This document shows positions 53,263 through 62,834 of a DNA stretch of 64,000 bases, one piece after another. Each line of letters opens with the position of its first letter. Position 1 is the stretch's first letter. The notes below the pieces were generated by a model. It did no database searches and was not told the DNA's origin. It was given only the letters and a program-made list of their open reading frames with translations. The DNA lies in assembly GCF_900129975.1 (NCBI RefSeq), contig NZ_FSRG01000005.1, positions 372,001 to 436,000 of the forward strand, read 5' to 3'. This DNA is from Halodesulfovibrio marinisediminis DSM 17456 (GTDB lineage Bacteria; Desulfobacterota; Desulfovibrionia; Desulfovibrionales; Desulfovibrionaceae). The position numbers were made by a program, and so were the translations under genes.

Positions 53263-54579
53263 ATGACTCAGCCTTTTAAAGATGCCGTTGGCATTTGTAA
53301 GACTATTATGCGTAACGGATTTGATGCGTACGTTGTTAACGCTCAGCTTCAGCGCGAACTGCTTGAAGATGCAAAAGAAACTGAACTGGATATCGCATGT
53401 GAAGCTCCGTTCGATGAAATCCAGCGTATGTTCCCTAATGTTATCGAAGGATCTGAACGCGGAGTAGTTGCTCTGCTGAAAGAAGCAGATGTCACTTACC
53501 GTTTTTATCCTACTGATGTAGAAGATGCGTCTCATCCAGAAGAAAGCATTGCACGTATTACTCCTCACTTGTTGAAACGCATGGAAGAGAAGTATGGCAG
53601 CATTCCGGCCCAGTACGCATGTCCGTATGTTCCTGGTTCAGAAATGTACGAAGGCTTTGAAGACATCGCTACCGGTGTTGTTAAGTTTACAGGTATTGCG
53701 CACGAAACATTACGCCGTAACTACCTGCTCGGCATTCGTGCTCTGCGTTTTGCTGCTAACTACGACCTGCCAATCGAGCAGAATACTTGGATTGCCATCG
53801 TAAAAGGCTCTTCCCGTATTCTTGATTACGTGCCTTCCCATAGCATTATGGAAGAGTGGCGTAAGGTTGAAGCTGAGAACATGTGGCGTTTTGTTGAACT
53901 TCTGTTTGATTCCATGATCCTGCATGGTCTGATTCCGGAAATCGCAGCACTTTCCCGTTGTACTCAGATTAAAAATGAAGAAACCGGCGAAGAGCAGACT
54001 GTATTCGAGCACACCATCGAAACAATGCGTCATTACCCTGAAGAATTACCGTTCGACTGGTTCGGTACCTTTGCGGTTCTTTGCAGCAATGTAGGTAAAC
54101 TTTACACTGCAGAATTTAGTAATGACACATGGACCTTTAACCAGTTCTGTCGTGTTGGTGCTAAAGTAACCAGAAAGATCATGGGACGCCTGTCATTCCT
54201 GCCGCAGGATATCGATCTTGTGTGTCACCTTGTTAAGCATCATCAGTTCTTCCACAGCATGCTGACTGATAAAGGTATCCGTCGTTTCCGTGCTCTTGAC
54301 GAATATCCACGTCTCATTGAGATGGCTCGTGCGGACCTTAAAGCCCGTGACAATGCCTTTAACGCATTCAACCATAACATGAAGTGGCTTGAGCGTGCTG
54401 ATACTCCGGAACAGATGGTAGAACCATTCCTGAACGGTAACGAAATTATGGAAGCAACCAGCCTCAAACCTGGTCCTCATGTAGGTATTCTGCGTGACGA
54501 GCTTCTGAAAGCACAGATTGAAGGCAAAGTTAATTCTGTTGAAGAAGCTATTGCTTTTGTTCGTGATTACAAAATGTAA
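53263..54579 (+). CDS. CCA-adding-enzyme-like protein with both catalytic centres degenerate
   Basis: The 438 residues follow the CCA-adding/poly(A) polymerase plan: an N-terminal nucleotidyltransferase-like domain (about 1-115), the RNA-binding domain (FTGIAHETLRRNYLLGIRALRFAA-like, about 140-190), and a C-terminal HD-like domain. The end GRDLM-like GNEIMEATSLKPGPHVGILRDELLKAQ is typical. But the GGxVRD motif reads NAQLQRE (26-32), the DxD is ELD (41-43), and the HD motif reads LCSNVGK (273-279). Nucleotide addition and phosphohydrolysis are therefore unlikely; an RNA-binding role is inference. The ATG follows AGGAGG. Confidence 0.85.
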   Translation: MTQPFKDAVGICKTIMRNGFDAYVVNAQLQRELLEDAKETELDIACEAPFDEIQRMFPNVIEGSERGVVALLKEADVTYRFYPTDVEDASHPEESIARITPHLLKRMEEKYGSIPAQYACPYVPGSEMYEGFEDIATGVVKFTGIAHETLRRNYLLGIRALRFAANYDLPIEQNTWIAIVKGSSRILDYVPSHSIMEEWRKVEAENMWRFVELLFDSMILHGLIPEIAALSRCTQIKNEETGEEQTVFEHTIETMRHYPEELPFDWFGTFAVLCSNVGKLYTAEFSNDTWTFNQFCRVGAKVTRKIMGRLSFLPQDIDLVCHLVKHHQFFHSMLTDKGIRRFRALDEYPRLIEMARADLKARDNAFNAFNHNMKWLERADTPEQMVEPFLNGNEIMEATSLKPGPHVGILRDELLKAQIEGKVNSVEEAIAFVRDYKM

Positions 54580-54630
54580 GTTGATGTTGAGATAAACCAG
54601 CACACTGCTGAGTTACTCAAATGTTATTCA

Positions 54631-54662
54631 GGCCGGGCAACATATGTTGTCCGGCTTTTTTT
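54631..54662 (+). terminator. Terminator after the CCA-enzyme-like gene
   Basis: GCCGG-G-CAACAT and ATGTTG-T-CCGGC form a long stem with one G-T pair and almost no loop, followed by seven T residues. It lies 53 bases after the stop. Confidence 0.9.
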
Positions 54663-54780
54663 GTGCGCAACATATCATTTAACTTACTGCCAGTGTATCA
54701 GATTTTATATCAGGACTGTCCACTTTTTAACTCGCTGTCATTTTGAGATAGGCAGCAATTTACGACAGGAAGGTATAAAA

Positions 54781-55179
54781 ATGAGTACTCGTAGACAATT
54801 TCTCGCTGGTACAGCAATGCTTGCCGGTGTTTCTGTAGTTAAGGCTGTTCCTGCATTTGCATGGCAGTTTTCAATGGAAAAGGGAATCATCTATACCAAT
54901 AGTCAGACTGGCATGTGGAAAGGAAAAGAGAAATCTCATGTGCCGATTGTAGATACTAAAAATTTGCTTGTTATGATGACAACACCTCATCCAATGAGCC
55001 AAGAGCATTATATTGTACGTCACACTATCGTTTCTGAAGACGGGGAAGTGGTGCATGCAAAGACATTTTCATGGAAAGATGATCCAGTATCTAAGGCAGC
55101 ATTGAAGAAAAAAGGAAAGTATGTAGCTACGAGCTTCTGCAATCTCCACGACATGTGGGTCAAAGAGTTTACGGTGTAA
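54781..55179 (+). CDS. Tat-exported superoxide reductase (neelaredoxin type)
   Basis: Superoxide reductase reduces superoxide to peroxide at a non-heme iron. The 132-residue protein has a twin-arginine signal (STRRQFLAG, cleavage near PAFA/WQF) and all five iron ligands: His53 (EKSHVPIV), His70 (TPHPM), His76 (EHYI), Cys120 and His123 (CNLHDMW), with Glu50-Lys51 in the catalytic loop. There is no N-terminal desulforedoxin domain, so it is class II. Export implies periplasmic superoxide defence. The ATG follows AGGAAGG. Confidence 0.92.
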   Translation: MSTRRQFLAGTAMLAGVSVVKAVPAFAWQFSMEKGIIYTNSQTGMWKGKEKSHVPIVDTKNLLVMMTTPHPMSQEHYIVRHTIVSEDGEVVHAKTFSWKDDPVSKAALKKKGKYVATSFCNLHDMWVKEFTV

Positions 55180-55244
55180 GCGTTGTTGCCTGTAATGGTC
55201 AGGTGTTTTTCCAATTCATTCGCCTTATCATACGGTTAAAAAAG

Positions 55245-55288
55245 AAAATGAGTTGAAAGTCTTGGTTACCAAGTCTTTCAACTCATTT
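55245..55288. terminator. Long inverted repeat after the superoxide reductase gene
   Basis: AAAATGAGTTGAAAG and CTTTCAACTCATTTT form a 15-bp stem, extended inward by ACTTGGT/ACCAAGT. It is flanked by A and T runs, so it probably terminates transcription on either strand. Confidence 0.75.
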
Positions 55289-55335
55289 TATTCTTCATAA
55301 GGGGTAGGAGCTACGTTCCCCATCAATATTTTTAA

Positions 55336-55413
55336 GCGGGGGTCAAGAGGCCGGTGCTCCCTTGCGTGGATGCAAGAGGCAGAGCTTTGCTCGCGGAGAC
55401 CCGCCGGAGGCAA
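55336..55413. repeat. Intergenic repeat copy D
   Basis: GGGGGTCAAGAGGCC, CTCCCTTGCGTGGATGCAAGAGGCA and CGGAGACCCGCCGGAGGCAA occur in order and align with the reverse complement of copy C. The CGCCGGAGGCAA end lies 10 bases from the pyrC stop, and the gene pair is convergent. Confidence 0.7.
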
Positions 55414-55422
55414 GATTTTTAT

Positions 55423-56688
55423 TTAAACTACACGTGTTCCGCCAAGCCAGTGTGCTTTAACGCGACCCTTGAGGGTCTTGTTAAGGAACGGTGTGTTTTT
55501 GCCTTTTGAGTGCATGGCGTCAGCAGTCATTTCCCATTTTTCGTTAGGATCGAAGAGGAAGAAGTCTGCAATGTCGCCTTCTGCAAAGGTGTTAAGTGGA
55601 AGCTTGAAGAGCTCAGCTGGCTTTTCAGCCCACAGCTTGATGAAGTCGTCTTCTGTGATGGTGCCGTCTTCTACCTGAGTCCATGTGAGTGCTACCGCGC
55701 TGTCCAGACCGGAGATACCGTTAGGTGCACCTTCAATTGGATGCTCTTTTTCGTGGTCTGCATGCGGTGCATGGTCAGTCACAAAAATATCGATGGTACC
55801 GTCTTTCACAGCTTCCTTCATGGCAAGGCGATCTTCTTCGCTACGCAATGGAGGATTAACTTTTGCTGCGGTAGAGTAATTGCTGAGAATCTCATCGGTG
55901 AGGATCAGGTAGTGCGGGCAGGTTTCAGCTGTTACTTTTACGCCTCTTGCCTTTGCCCAGCGGATGAGATCAACAGACTGTTTACAGCTGATATGTGCAA
56001 GATGAACAGGCAGGTTCAGGAATTCTGCCAGCAGAATATCGCGTGCAACCTGCATGGACTCAGCAACTACTGGCTGACCTTTTACACCGATGGCTTCACT
56101 TACTACACCTTCGTTCATATGGCAGTCTTTTGCCAAAGTAGGGTCTTCGCAGTGATCGATGATGGTCAGTCCGAAGTTTGCTGCATATTCCATGCAGTGA
56201 CGGAACATTTCTGCACCGCCTACTGGCACACCGTCGTTGGAAATTGCCACACAACCGGCTTCAGCAAGTTCGCCCATAGGAGCAAGCTCTTTACCTTTAA
56301 GGCCGATGGTTGCTGCACCGATAGGGTAGAGGTACGGGCCATTTGGCCAAGTCTGCTGCGCACGCTGAAGCATTGCTTCTGTAACGGATGCGGAGTCGTT
56401 GGTCGGGTTTGTGTTAGCCATTGCCATAACGCCGCCGAAACCGCCGTGTGCTGCAGCTGAAAGGCCGGATTCAATATCTTCTTTATATTCAAAGCCCGGT
56501 TCACGCAGGTGTACGTGGCAATCGTAGAAGCTTGGGAATACGATGAGACCTGTAGCGTCTACAACTTCTGCATCTTCTGGTGCAGTTACTTCACCATGTG
56601 GTGTAACTGATACAATAGTGGAGCCGGAAACAAGAATATCTACGGAGGTTCCACGAAGCAGGCCATTGGAGATAAACAGATTAGTCAT
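55423..56688 (-). CDS. pyrC: Dihydroorotase
   Basis: Dihydroorotase closes carbamoyl-aspartate to dihydroorotate, the third step of pyrimidine synthesis. The 421 residues are the class I form, with the zinc motif YDCHVHLREPGFEYKEDIESG, a further HAPH/VTDHAPHADHEKEHP, and AHISCKQSVDLIRWA. It starts 2 nt after pyrB ends, so the two are cotranscribed, possibly as a complex. Confidence 0.95.
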   Translation of the reverse strand: MTNLFISNGLLRGTSVDILVSGSTIVSVTPHGEVTAPEDAEVVDATGLIVFPSFYDCHVHLREPGFEYKEDIESGLSAAAHGGFGGVMAMANTNPTNDSASVTEAMLQRAQQTWPNGPYLYPIGAATIGLKGKELAPMGELAEAGCVAISNDGVPVGGAEMFRHCMEYAANFGLTIIDHCEDPTLAKDCHMNEGVVSEAIGVKGQPVVAESMQVARDILLAEFLNLPVHLAHISCKQSVDLIRWAKARGVKVTAETCPHYLILTDEILSNYSTAAKVNPPLRSEEDRLAMKEAVKDGTIDIFVTDHAPHADHEKEHPIEGAPNGISGLDSAVALTWTQVEDGTITEDDFIKLWAEKPAELFKLPLNTFAEGDIADFFLFDPNEKWEMTADAMHSKGKNTPFLNKTLKGRVKAHWLGGTRVV

Positions 56689-56690
56689 GG

Positions 56691-57644
56691 CTATGCTCCT
56701 TTGTCTTTACGGGTTGCGTGGAGGTACAGGATCGCCATGCGTGTGGCTACGCCTGCAGAAACCTGATTAAGAACTCGGCTTTCATTGCAGTCAGCAAGAT
56801 CAGACGCAATCTCAAGTCCTCGGTTCATAGGTCCCGGGTGAAGTATTTTAGCACCCTCTACTGCCATATCCATGTGTTTTGAAGTAAGGCAGTACATGCG
56901 TGCGTATTCATTCAGGTCAGGCAACAAACCGGCCTGCTGACGTTCAAGCTGTAAACGCAGACACATAACAGCATCCACACCTTCAACTGCTTTGTTCAAG
57001 TCATGGAATACTTCAACCGGCCATGTATGCACAGTGTGCGGCAGCAGCGTGCGTGGTGCACACAGTCTAACTTTAACGCCCTGACGGGTGAGCAGGTTAA
57101 TGTTGGAACGAGCAACACGGCTGTGCTTGACGTCGCCGAGAATAAGGATGGTTTTTCCTTTGTACTCGTTATTCCATGCTCTACGCAGGGTAAAGTTATC
57201 CAGAAGTGCCTGAGTTGGGTGAGCGTGACAACCGTCACCTGCGTTGACTACTGCGCAGTCCAGACGTTCAGCGATGAACTGTGATGCTCCGTTTGCTTTG
57301 TGGCGTAGAACGATAACATCAGGGTTCATTGCTTCCAGAGTAAGGGCAGTGTCCTTCAGGCTCTCACCTTTTGTCAGGCTTGAGCTGCTGCTGGACAGTG
57401 AAAAAGTATCGGCAGACAAACGCTTGCCTGCAACGTCAAAGGAGGTCTTTGTGCGCGTGCTTGGCTCAGCAAAAAAGAGCACCACGCTTTTCCCTTTAAG
57501 GGTTGGAACCTTCTTAACAGGGCGCTGGTTGATTTCGTGAAATTGCTCGGCTGTATCGAGAAGATGAGTAACTTCTTCGAGTGACAGCTGACTTACGTCC
57601 AAAAGGTCTTTGTGCGGCCAGATGAAGTGTTTTTCTTGTGGCAT
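56691..57644 (-). CDS. pyrB: Aspartate carbamoyltransferase catalytic subunit
   Basis: The enzyme condenses carbamoyl phosphate with aspartate. The 317-residue product has [20 protein letters not shown] (carbamoyl-phosphate site), [15 protein letters not shown] and [11 protein letters not shown]. No regulatory chain (pyrI) is adjacent, as expected for the class linked to an active or inactive dihydroorotase. It precedes pyrC with a 2-nt gap and follows an amidohydrolase gene. Confidence 0.96.
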   Translation of the reverse strand: MPQEKHFIWPHKDLLDVSQLSLEEVTHLLDTAEQFHEINQRPVKKVPTLKGKSVVLFFAEPSTRTKTSFDVAGKRLSADTFSLSSSSSSLTKGESLKDTALTLEAMNPDVIVLRHKANGASQFIAERLDCAVVNAGDGCHAHPTQALLDNFTLRRAWNNEYKGKTILILGDVKHSRVARSNINLLTRQGVKVRLCAPRTLLPHTVHTWPVEVFHDLNKAVEGVDAVMCLRLQLERQQAGLLPDLNEYARMYCLTSKHMDMAVEGAKILHPGPMNRGLEIASDLADCNESRVLNQVSAGVATRMAILYLHATRKDKGA

Positions 57645-57688
57645 TTCATTTTCTCTGGTTTGCGGGCAACGCCCATGATGAATGAAGA

Positions 57689-58882
57689 CTAAAAGTCTTC
57701 CGGCAAAATAGCATAGTGGAATCGTTTGCCTTTCGACAACGTTCCTAGTTCACTTGTAATGCCCAGTGCTTTTGCTCCAGCAATGGTAAGCATGCGTAGC
57801 AATGCACCGGTAGGTATATCGAAATTATCGCGCAGGTAGCGCGCTTCATTCCAAAGGTTAAGGTCATGGTTTGAAGCAAGACTGTCTGTACCAATGGTCA
57901 GTTGCAGCCCAGCTTCAAGAAAATTTCGTACAGGGGCGGTACCTACTCCGATGAGTTCGTTAGAGCGCGGGCACAGGCATACAGTTGTACCACTTTCCTG
58001 AAGAATGTTGATGTCTTCCGGCGTACAATGCACACAGTGGACTGCGAGTGTGGACTCATCCAGCAAGCCGAGGTGCATCGCATATGGTACTGCACGCATT
58101 TTGGGTGGAGTAAAATCTTTAGGAAGTACCCTGCGAGAAAGTTGTTCCCTGAATCGGCCTGTTCCTTTAGTCAGCAACTCTTCCTCGCCGGGGTGTTCTG
58201 CCAAATGGACAGAAAAATACCGCTCATTAGAGCGGCACCATTGTTTTGCAATAACCAACGCATCAGGGCTGGTAGAATAAAGAGCGTGACCGGAAAGGGT
58301 CATCCATCGCTTCTTAGCTTCGTTAGGCAATGCGTCAACAGTTGAAGGGAATAAGTCTTCTGCGCCCAACGTGCCGGTAGCGAGATTCGGAAAATTATAT
58401 CCAAATACTTCAAATTGAATATGGCAGCTGAGGTTGTGTGCAGTAACTGCGCTATACACAGCCTCAGGAGCACGCCCATTGACATCTGCGATGTGTGCAG
58501 TGCCGTTTAGAGCCATTTCGGAAACTGCTGATTCAAGACTCTGAACATCTACCGGTGTTGCCATGTACGGCAGGGCGGATTCAATCCATGTCTCAAATCC
58601 TTCACCAAAAGTAGCTTTACCTTTCATGTGGGAAAGCTCCAGATGGTTGTGGCAGTTAATGAGAGCAGGCGCCAGGGTAACGTCACCTAAATCTTCTGCT
58701 TCAATTTTGTAGTTCTTGGAAAAGGCGCTGAACGAAAGAACGTCCACAATAGTTGAACTATTGTGGACGATAACGCCGTCTTCAATGACATCTGGAAAAG
58801 AGTAATACCCCGAATCGGTTCGGGGGGAAGTGTTATGGCCTTCCATAGTAAGGATGCGACGAGCGCGGATGGCATTGAGCAT
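57689..58882 (-). CDS. Cytosine-deaminase/chlorohydrolase family amidohydrolase
   Basis: The 397-residue enzyme of the metal-dependent amidohydrolase superfamily shows [35 protein letters not shown] and [13 protein letters not shown], as in the ATZ/TRZ and S-adenosylhomocysteine-deaminase group. The position upstream of pyrBC suggests a nucleobase-related deaminase, but the substrate is not known. A 44-nt gap separates it from pyrB. Confidence 0.85.
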   Translation of the reverse strand: MLNAIRARRILTMEGHNTSPRTDSGYYSFPDVIEDGVIVHNSSTIVDVLSFSAFSKNYKIEAEDLGDVTLAPALINCHNHLELSHMKGKATFGEGFETWIESALPYMATPVDVQSLESAVSEMALNGTAHIADVNGRAPEAVYSAVTAHNLSCHIQFEVFGYNFPNLATGTLGAEDLFPSTVDALPNEAKKRWMTLSGHALYSTSPDALVIAKQWCRSNERYFSVHLAEHPGEEELLTKGTGRFREQLSRRVLPKDFTPPKMRAVPYAMHLGLLDESTLAVHCVHCTPEDINILQESGTTVCLCPRSNELIGVGTAPVRNFLEAGLQLTIGTDSLASNHDLNLWNEARYLRDNFDIPTGALLRMLTIAGAKALGITSELGTLSKGKRFHYAILPEDF

Positions 58883-59320
58883 GAAGATAAAATTTGGTTA
58901 TATGTGGTTATGTTTTTGGCGTACCGCCACACATTTAAATCACACATGTTCGGGGTCTTGTAAAGAAAAGAATGGGCTCCAGTGTGATCAAAGATGTTTT
59001 GTACTTTGGATACAGGTGGTTGCTTAATGCTTTTTTTTAGATGCATCGTTAGCAATGCTAGACGTGACCGACTAATATTTTTTCTTTTTTGGGTGTGTGA
59101 ACACTGTTGTTCAGCGTGTATTAACTGCATTTTTTAAAAAAAATTAAGTTATAAACTTGTAGTGCCGAAAGAATATAACGATAGACACACATAGAATATT
59201 TGACTTGGGAGGATGTGAAAGCGCTTTAACCCGATAAGGTGAAAAGAATGATGTTTTTTATGGTGCGATAAATAGGTGGTCTTTTGTTTTTATTAATATA
59301 TTGTAAGTGTTGGGGGTGTA
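58883..59320. other. Divergent intergenic region upstream of the second chemoreceptor
   Basis: These 438 bases lie between the amidohydrolase gene and the chemoreceptor gene. A weak sigma-28-like candidate is TTAAGTTA, 12 nt, GCCGAAAG (59144-59171). A better -10-like CCCGATAA occurs at 59229-59236 without a matching -35. No gene or structured RNA was recognised. Confidence 0.35.
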
Positions 59321-61414
59321 ATGTTTAAAAGTATTAAGGCGAAAGTGACAGCCTTGGTAATGACTGCGTCGTTAGTATCTGTTTTATTAGTTCTTATTAT
59401 TTCAAATGCTATTGTGCGTGACGATGCAATTAAATCGTTTGAGATGTCGTCAGAAACAGATGCCATCCTTGTTGAGCATATTGTAACAAACTTTTTTACT
59501 GACGCTATCAATACGACAAAAGAATTGGCGTTACTTGAAGAGTTGCAGGAGGCAACTGGGGCACTTACTTTTAACAGTAGCATTCAGACTGAAGTTACTT
59601 TTGTTGCCAAGGGGTTGCCACAGCTGGAACGACGTATTGCGGGCGTTCTCCACAATGCACGAGCTTCACATGAGAGTTATGAGATAGTTTACTATGGTAG
59701 TAGTACTGGCGGCTTTATTATGTCTGATCCAACAGAATTACCGCCGCGGTTTGATCCTCGTCTGCGCCCTTGGTACAAAACTGCAGTAGCCTCTTCTTCC
59801 GGCTCGGCTGTCTCCAAGGCTTACCAGAGTACTGCCGGCATGCCGGTGGCTAGTACTATGACTGCTGTTCGTGATCAGCAAGGCAATGTGCTTGGTGTTG
59901 TGGCTATTGATGTTCAGCTTTCTATGCTTGTCACGATGATGCAGGATATTAAGATTGGTGAAACAGGCCATGTAGTGTTGCTTGAAAATGACGGAACTGT
60001 TCTCGCAGCCCCTGGGTATGAAAATATTATTATGAAGCATATTGGCGCTACAGGTAATAATGCATTGGATTCACTTTCAGAAAAACAGGACGGCATGTAC
60101 GAAATTGAGGCAAAGAGCGGTCTTCAGTTTGTGCGCATGCATACTGTGCCTTCAACTGGCCATAAGCTACTTGTTATAAAAAATGAGAGTGAAGTCGTTG
60201 ATGCTGCGAATGAAAGCCTGATTGCAACCGTGGTAGTTGGTTTAGGCGTAGCATTGCTGATTGGCTTATTAGCTTATTTCTTTGTGCTGCGTACTATGAA
60301 ACCTCTATATGTGATTGTTCAATCTGCAAAAGAGGTAAGCCAGGGTGAGTATTCAAACGTCCCACCAGATACAGAATTTTCAGGTGAATTATTGGACTTG
60401 CATCTTGCATTGAAGGAAATGGTTGGGAGTCTTGTAAGCTCTATTCAGATGGCAGATCAAAAGACAGAAGAAGCCGAAGCTCAGACTGCACGGGCAAATG
60501 ATGCATTGCAGGCTGCTGCTGAAGCTCAGGCTCAGGCGGAAGTTGCTCGAAAAGAAGGCTTGAATCAGGCGGCAGGACAGCTTGAATCTATAGTTGTAAA
60601 TATTGGTTCGGTTTCTGAAGAGCTTTCACTACTGGTTGAGCAAACTCGACGCGGCACAGAACGTCAGGCTGCACGCAGTGGAGAAACTGCAGCGGCTATG
60701 GAGCAAATGAATACTGCCGTGATGGAAGTAGCCCGCAACGCATCTGATGCTGCTCAGCATTCAGAAGTCATGCACGAAAATGTTGTGAATGAGGCGGAAG
60801 CTGTAACGGAAGTTGTGTCTGCAATTGATGATATAGCAGTTCGATCAGAAAAAATGATGGAGAGCCTTGGTGAATTAGGAGAAAGGGCGCAGGGCATTGG
60901 GCAGATCATGGATGTGATTTCGGATATTGCTGATCAAACTAACCTGTTAGCCTTGAATGCAGCTATTGAAGCAGCACGCGCAGGCGATGCAGGGCGTGGC
61001 TTTGCAGTGGTTGCGGATGAAGTGCGCAAACTTGCAGAGAAAACAATGCAGGCTACTTCTGAAGTCGAAAAGGCTGTTTCTGCCATTCAGCAAGGAACAA
61101 GTCAGAATATTGATGCAATGAAGCAGACGACTGACGTGGTTGTTAACTGTACTAGCCTTGCAAAGGCTGCGGGTGATGCTTTGTCAAATATGACCACGAT
61201 GATTGAAGGGTCGACAGATATGGTTCGTGTGATAGCAACAGCATCTGAAGAACAGTCTGCTACAAGTGAAGAGATTAACGCAAGTGTAGAGGAAGTAACT
61301 CGTCTTGCGGATGATATGGCATTGTCTGCCGGAGATGCGGCAAAAACAATGGTGACTTTAGCAACACTGTCTGATGAACTTAACGGAGTTATTCAGACAT
61401 TGAAGCAGGATTAA
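59321..61414 (+). CDS. Methyl-accepting chemotaxis protein with Cache sensory domain
   Basis: The 697-residue receptor has a first membrane segment at about 10-30 and a periplasmic Cache domain at about 33-285 ([13 protein letters not shown] and [17 protein letters not shown]). A second membrane segment lies at about 300-322, followed by HAMP, an Ala/Gln-rich coiled linker (about 385-415), and the signalling domain with [25 protein letters not shown] marks a dCache that often binds small organic molecules such as amino acids. Unlike the first chemoreceptor it has no cytoplasmic PAS. The ATG follows GGGGGTG. Confidence 0.95.
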   Translation: MFKSIKAKVTALVMTASLVSVLLVLIISNAIVRDDAIKSFEMSSETDAILVEHIVTNFFTDAINTTKELALLEELQEATGALTFNSSIQTEVTFVAKGLPQLERRIAGVLHNARASHESYEIVYYGSSTGGFIMSDPTELPPRFDPRLRPWYKTAVASSSGSAVSKAYQSTAGMPVASTMTAVRDQQGNVLGVVAIDVQLSMLVTMMQDIKIGETGHVVLLENDGTVLAAPGYENIIMKHIGATGNNALDSLSEKQDGMYEIEAKSGLQFVRMHTVPSTGHKLLVIKNESEVVDAANESLIATVVVGLGVALLIGLLAYFFVLRTMKPLYVIVQSAKEVSQGEYSNVPPDTEFSGELLDLHLALKEMVGSLVSSIQMADQKTEEAEAQTARANDALQAAAEAQAQAEVARKEGLNQAAGQLESIVVNIGSVSEELSLLVEQTRRGTERQAARSGETAAAMEQMNTAVMEVARNASDAAQHSEVMHENVVNEAEAVTEVVSAIDDIAVRSEKMMESLGELGERAQGIGQIMDVISDIADQTNLLALNAAIEAARAGDAGRGFAVVADEVRKLAEKTMQATSEVEKAVSAIQQGTSQNIDAMKQTTDVVVNCTSLAKAAGDALSNMTTMIEGSTDMVRVIATASEEQSATSEEINASVEEVTRLADDMALSAGDAAKTMVTLATLSDELNGVIQTLKQD

Positions 61415-61434
61415 CTTTAAAGAAATTAGTTAGT

Positions 61435-61470
61435 AAAAAAGGCTCCCTCTTATTGCAAGGAGCCTTTTTT
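61435..61470 (+). terminator. Terminator after the second chemoreceptor gene
   Basis: GGCTCC and GGAGCC, extended by A-runs pairing with T-runs, form a stem of up to 12 bp around CTCTTATTGCAA. Six T residues end it. Confidence 0.88.
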
Positions 61471-61666
61471 ATTGGTGCGTTATGAAGAGTTAAAGGAAAA
61501 TATTTGACTATAGTACTTTTGAAAGGAAAAGTACGCTGTAGGGAAAGATCGTAACGTGAGGGGGATCAGTCACTTTTGTAGAAGTTTTTTTGCTCAATAG
61601 CACAGGTTGTAAGCGTAGTTGTTATGAATGTTTTTGCGCAAGGGGGTAACTCTTGCTGGAGTGAGG

Positions 61667-62833
61667 ATGAGAGATCAGATGACCTATTTTTCTATAGTAA
61701 TGACGTCCGTGCTGTTTGTCCTTTGGGCCGTTGTTTGTTGGCGTATGATTCTTCCTCTGAGAGTTAGTCGCCTTACAAAGTTCCTGCTTGTAGTCGGGGG
61801 GCTTGTCTCGCTGACATTGTATTACGTTACGCGCCTCTTTGTTCGCGAAGGGCTACCGGTGGAGTTGCATGCCACACTGCGTTGGATAGGGTATCTTTCT
61901 TTAGGAGGGATTTCACTTACGATTCCATTCCTTTTTGCAAAAGAACTGTTGCAGCTTGGTGGGCGGGTAGTGATGTTTAAGAAAAAATCTTTTGATGGTG
62001 CCCGTCGTACTTTTTTGCATAATGCAGGTAATGCTGCAGTCTTGGCTGCCGTTTTTCCCACTATGGCGTTTTCTGTTCAGGAAGCTTTTCAAGAGCCTGT
62101 TGTTAAGAAAAATACACTGCAGGTTGCAGGGCTCCCTTCAGATCTCGAAGGGGTGACCATTGCTCAGATTTCTGATTTGCACGTAGGTTCAATTTTGGAT
62201 GGTACATGGCTGAGCCAGTTAATGAGGCAGGTGGAAGATCTGCGGCCGGATATGTTGGTTCTGACTGGGGATGCCATTGATGGCAGAGTCTCTCGTGTAG
62301 GCAAAGAGCTTGATGCCTTGTCGGGTTTCGAAGCACCGCTTGGAAAATTTTTTGTCACCGGTAACCATGAATTTTATTCCGGTGTAGAGGGTTGGGTTGA
62401 GCAGATGCGGTCGATGAATTTTACCGTGCTGAATAATGAACATGCTCTCGTGCAAAACGATTCTGGAAAAATATTAGTCGCTGGCGTGTGGGATTACCAT
62501 GGTGAGAGGTTTGGGAAGCGGTATGCCTCAAGTCCTTTTGCAGCAAAAGCTGATGCTCCGGAGCATGATGTATCTATTTTGCTGGCTCACCAGCCTAAAA
62601 ATATTTTTGAAGCAAGCAAGGCAGGGTTTGATATACAGCTATCGGGGCATACCCACGGTGGGCAGTACTTCCCTTGGACATACGCAGTTCACTTGTTCCA
62701 ACCATATGTGAAAGGGGTGCATCAGGTTGATGGAACAACGTTGTATGTGAGCACAGGAACTGGCTTTTGGGGTCCTCCTATGCGCCTGACTGTTCCACCT
62801 GAAATTACATTGCATACTCTTATGGCTGCATAA
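61667..62833 (+). CDS. Membrane-anchored metallophosphoesterase, YkuE type
   Basis: From the ATG at 61667 (GGAG 5 nt before GTGAGG-ATG) the protein has 388 residues; starts at 61628 or 61679 are also in frame. Three or four N-terminal membrane segments (about 1-95) are followed by a Tat-like RRTFLHNAG stretch and a calcineurin-like domain: TIAQISDLHVGS, VLTGDAIDGR, VTGNHEFYSG and LSGHTHGGQ. YkuE-family enzymes hydrolyse UDP-lipid or other phospho-linkages; the substrate is not known. Confidence 0.88.
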   Translation: MRDQMTYFSIVMTSVLFVLWAVVCWRMILPLRVSRLTKFLLVVGGLVSLTLYYVTRLFVREGLPVELHATLRWIGYLSLGGISLTIPFLFAKELLQLGGRVVMFKKKSFDGARRTFLHNAGNAAVLAAVFPTMAFSVQEAFQEPVVKKNTLQVAGLPSDLEGVTIAQISDLHVGSILDGTWLSQLMRQVEDLRPDMLVLTGDAIDGRVSRVGKELDALSGFEAPLGKFFVTGNHEFYSGVEGWVEQMRSMNFTVLNNEHALVQNDSGKILVAGVWDYHGERFGKRYASSPFAAKADAPEHDVSILLAHQPKNIFEASKAGFDIQLSGHTHGGQYFPWTYAVHLFQPYVKGVHQVDGTTLYVSTGTGFWGPPMRLTVPPEITLHTLMAA

Positions 62834-62834
62834 G

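Noticed and set aside
55510-56460. A 316-codon plus-strand frame antisense to pyrC
   Set aside because: Cys- and Phe-rich shadow frame of a well-supported dihydroorotase.
59144-59171. Sigma-28 promoter for the second chemoreceptor
   Set aside because: Only 12 of 16 positions match and the spacer is 12 instead of 11, so it was kept as a note, not a feature.
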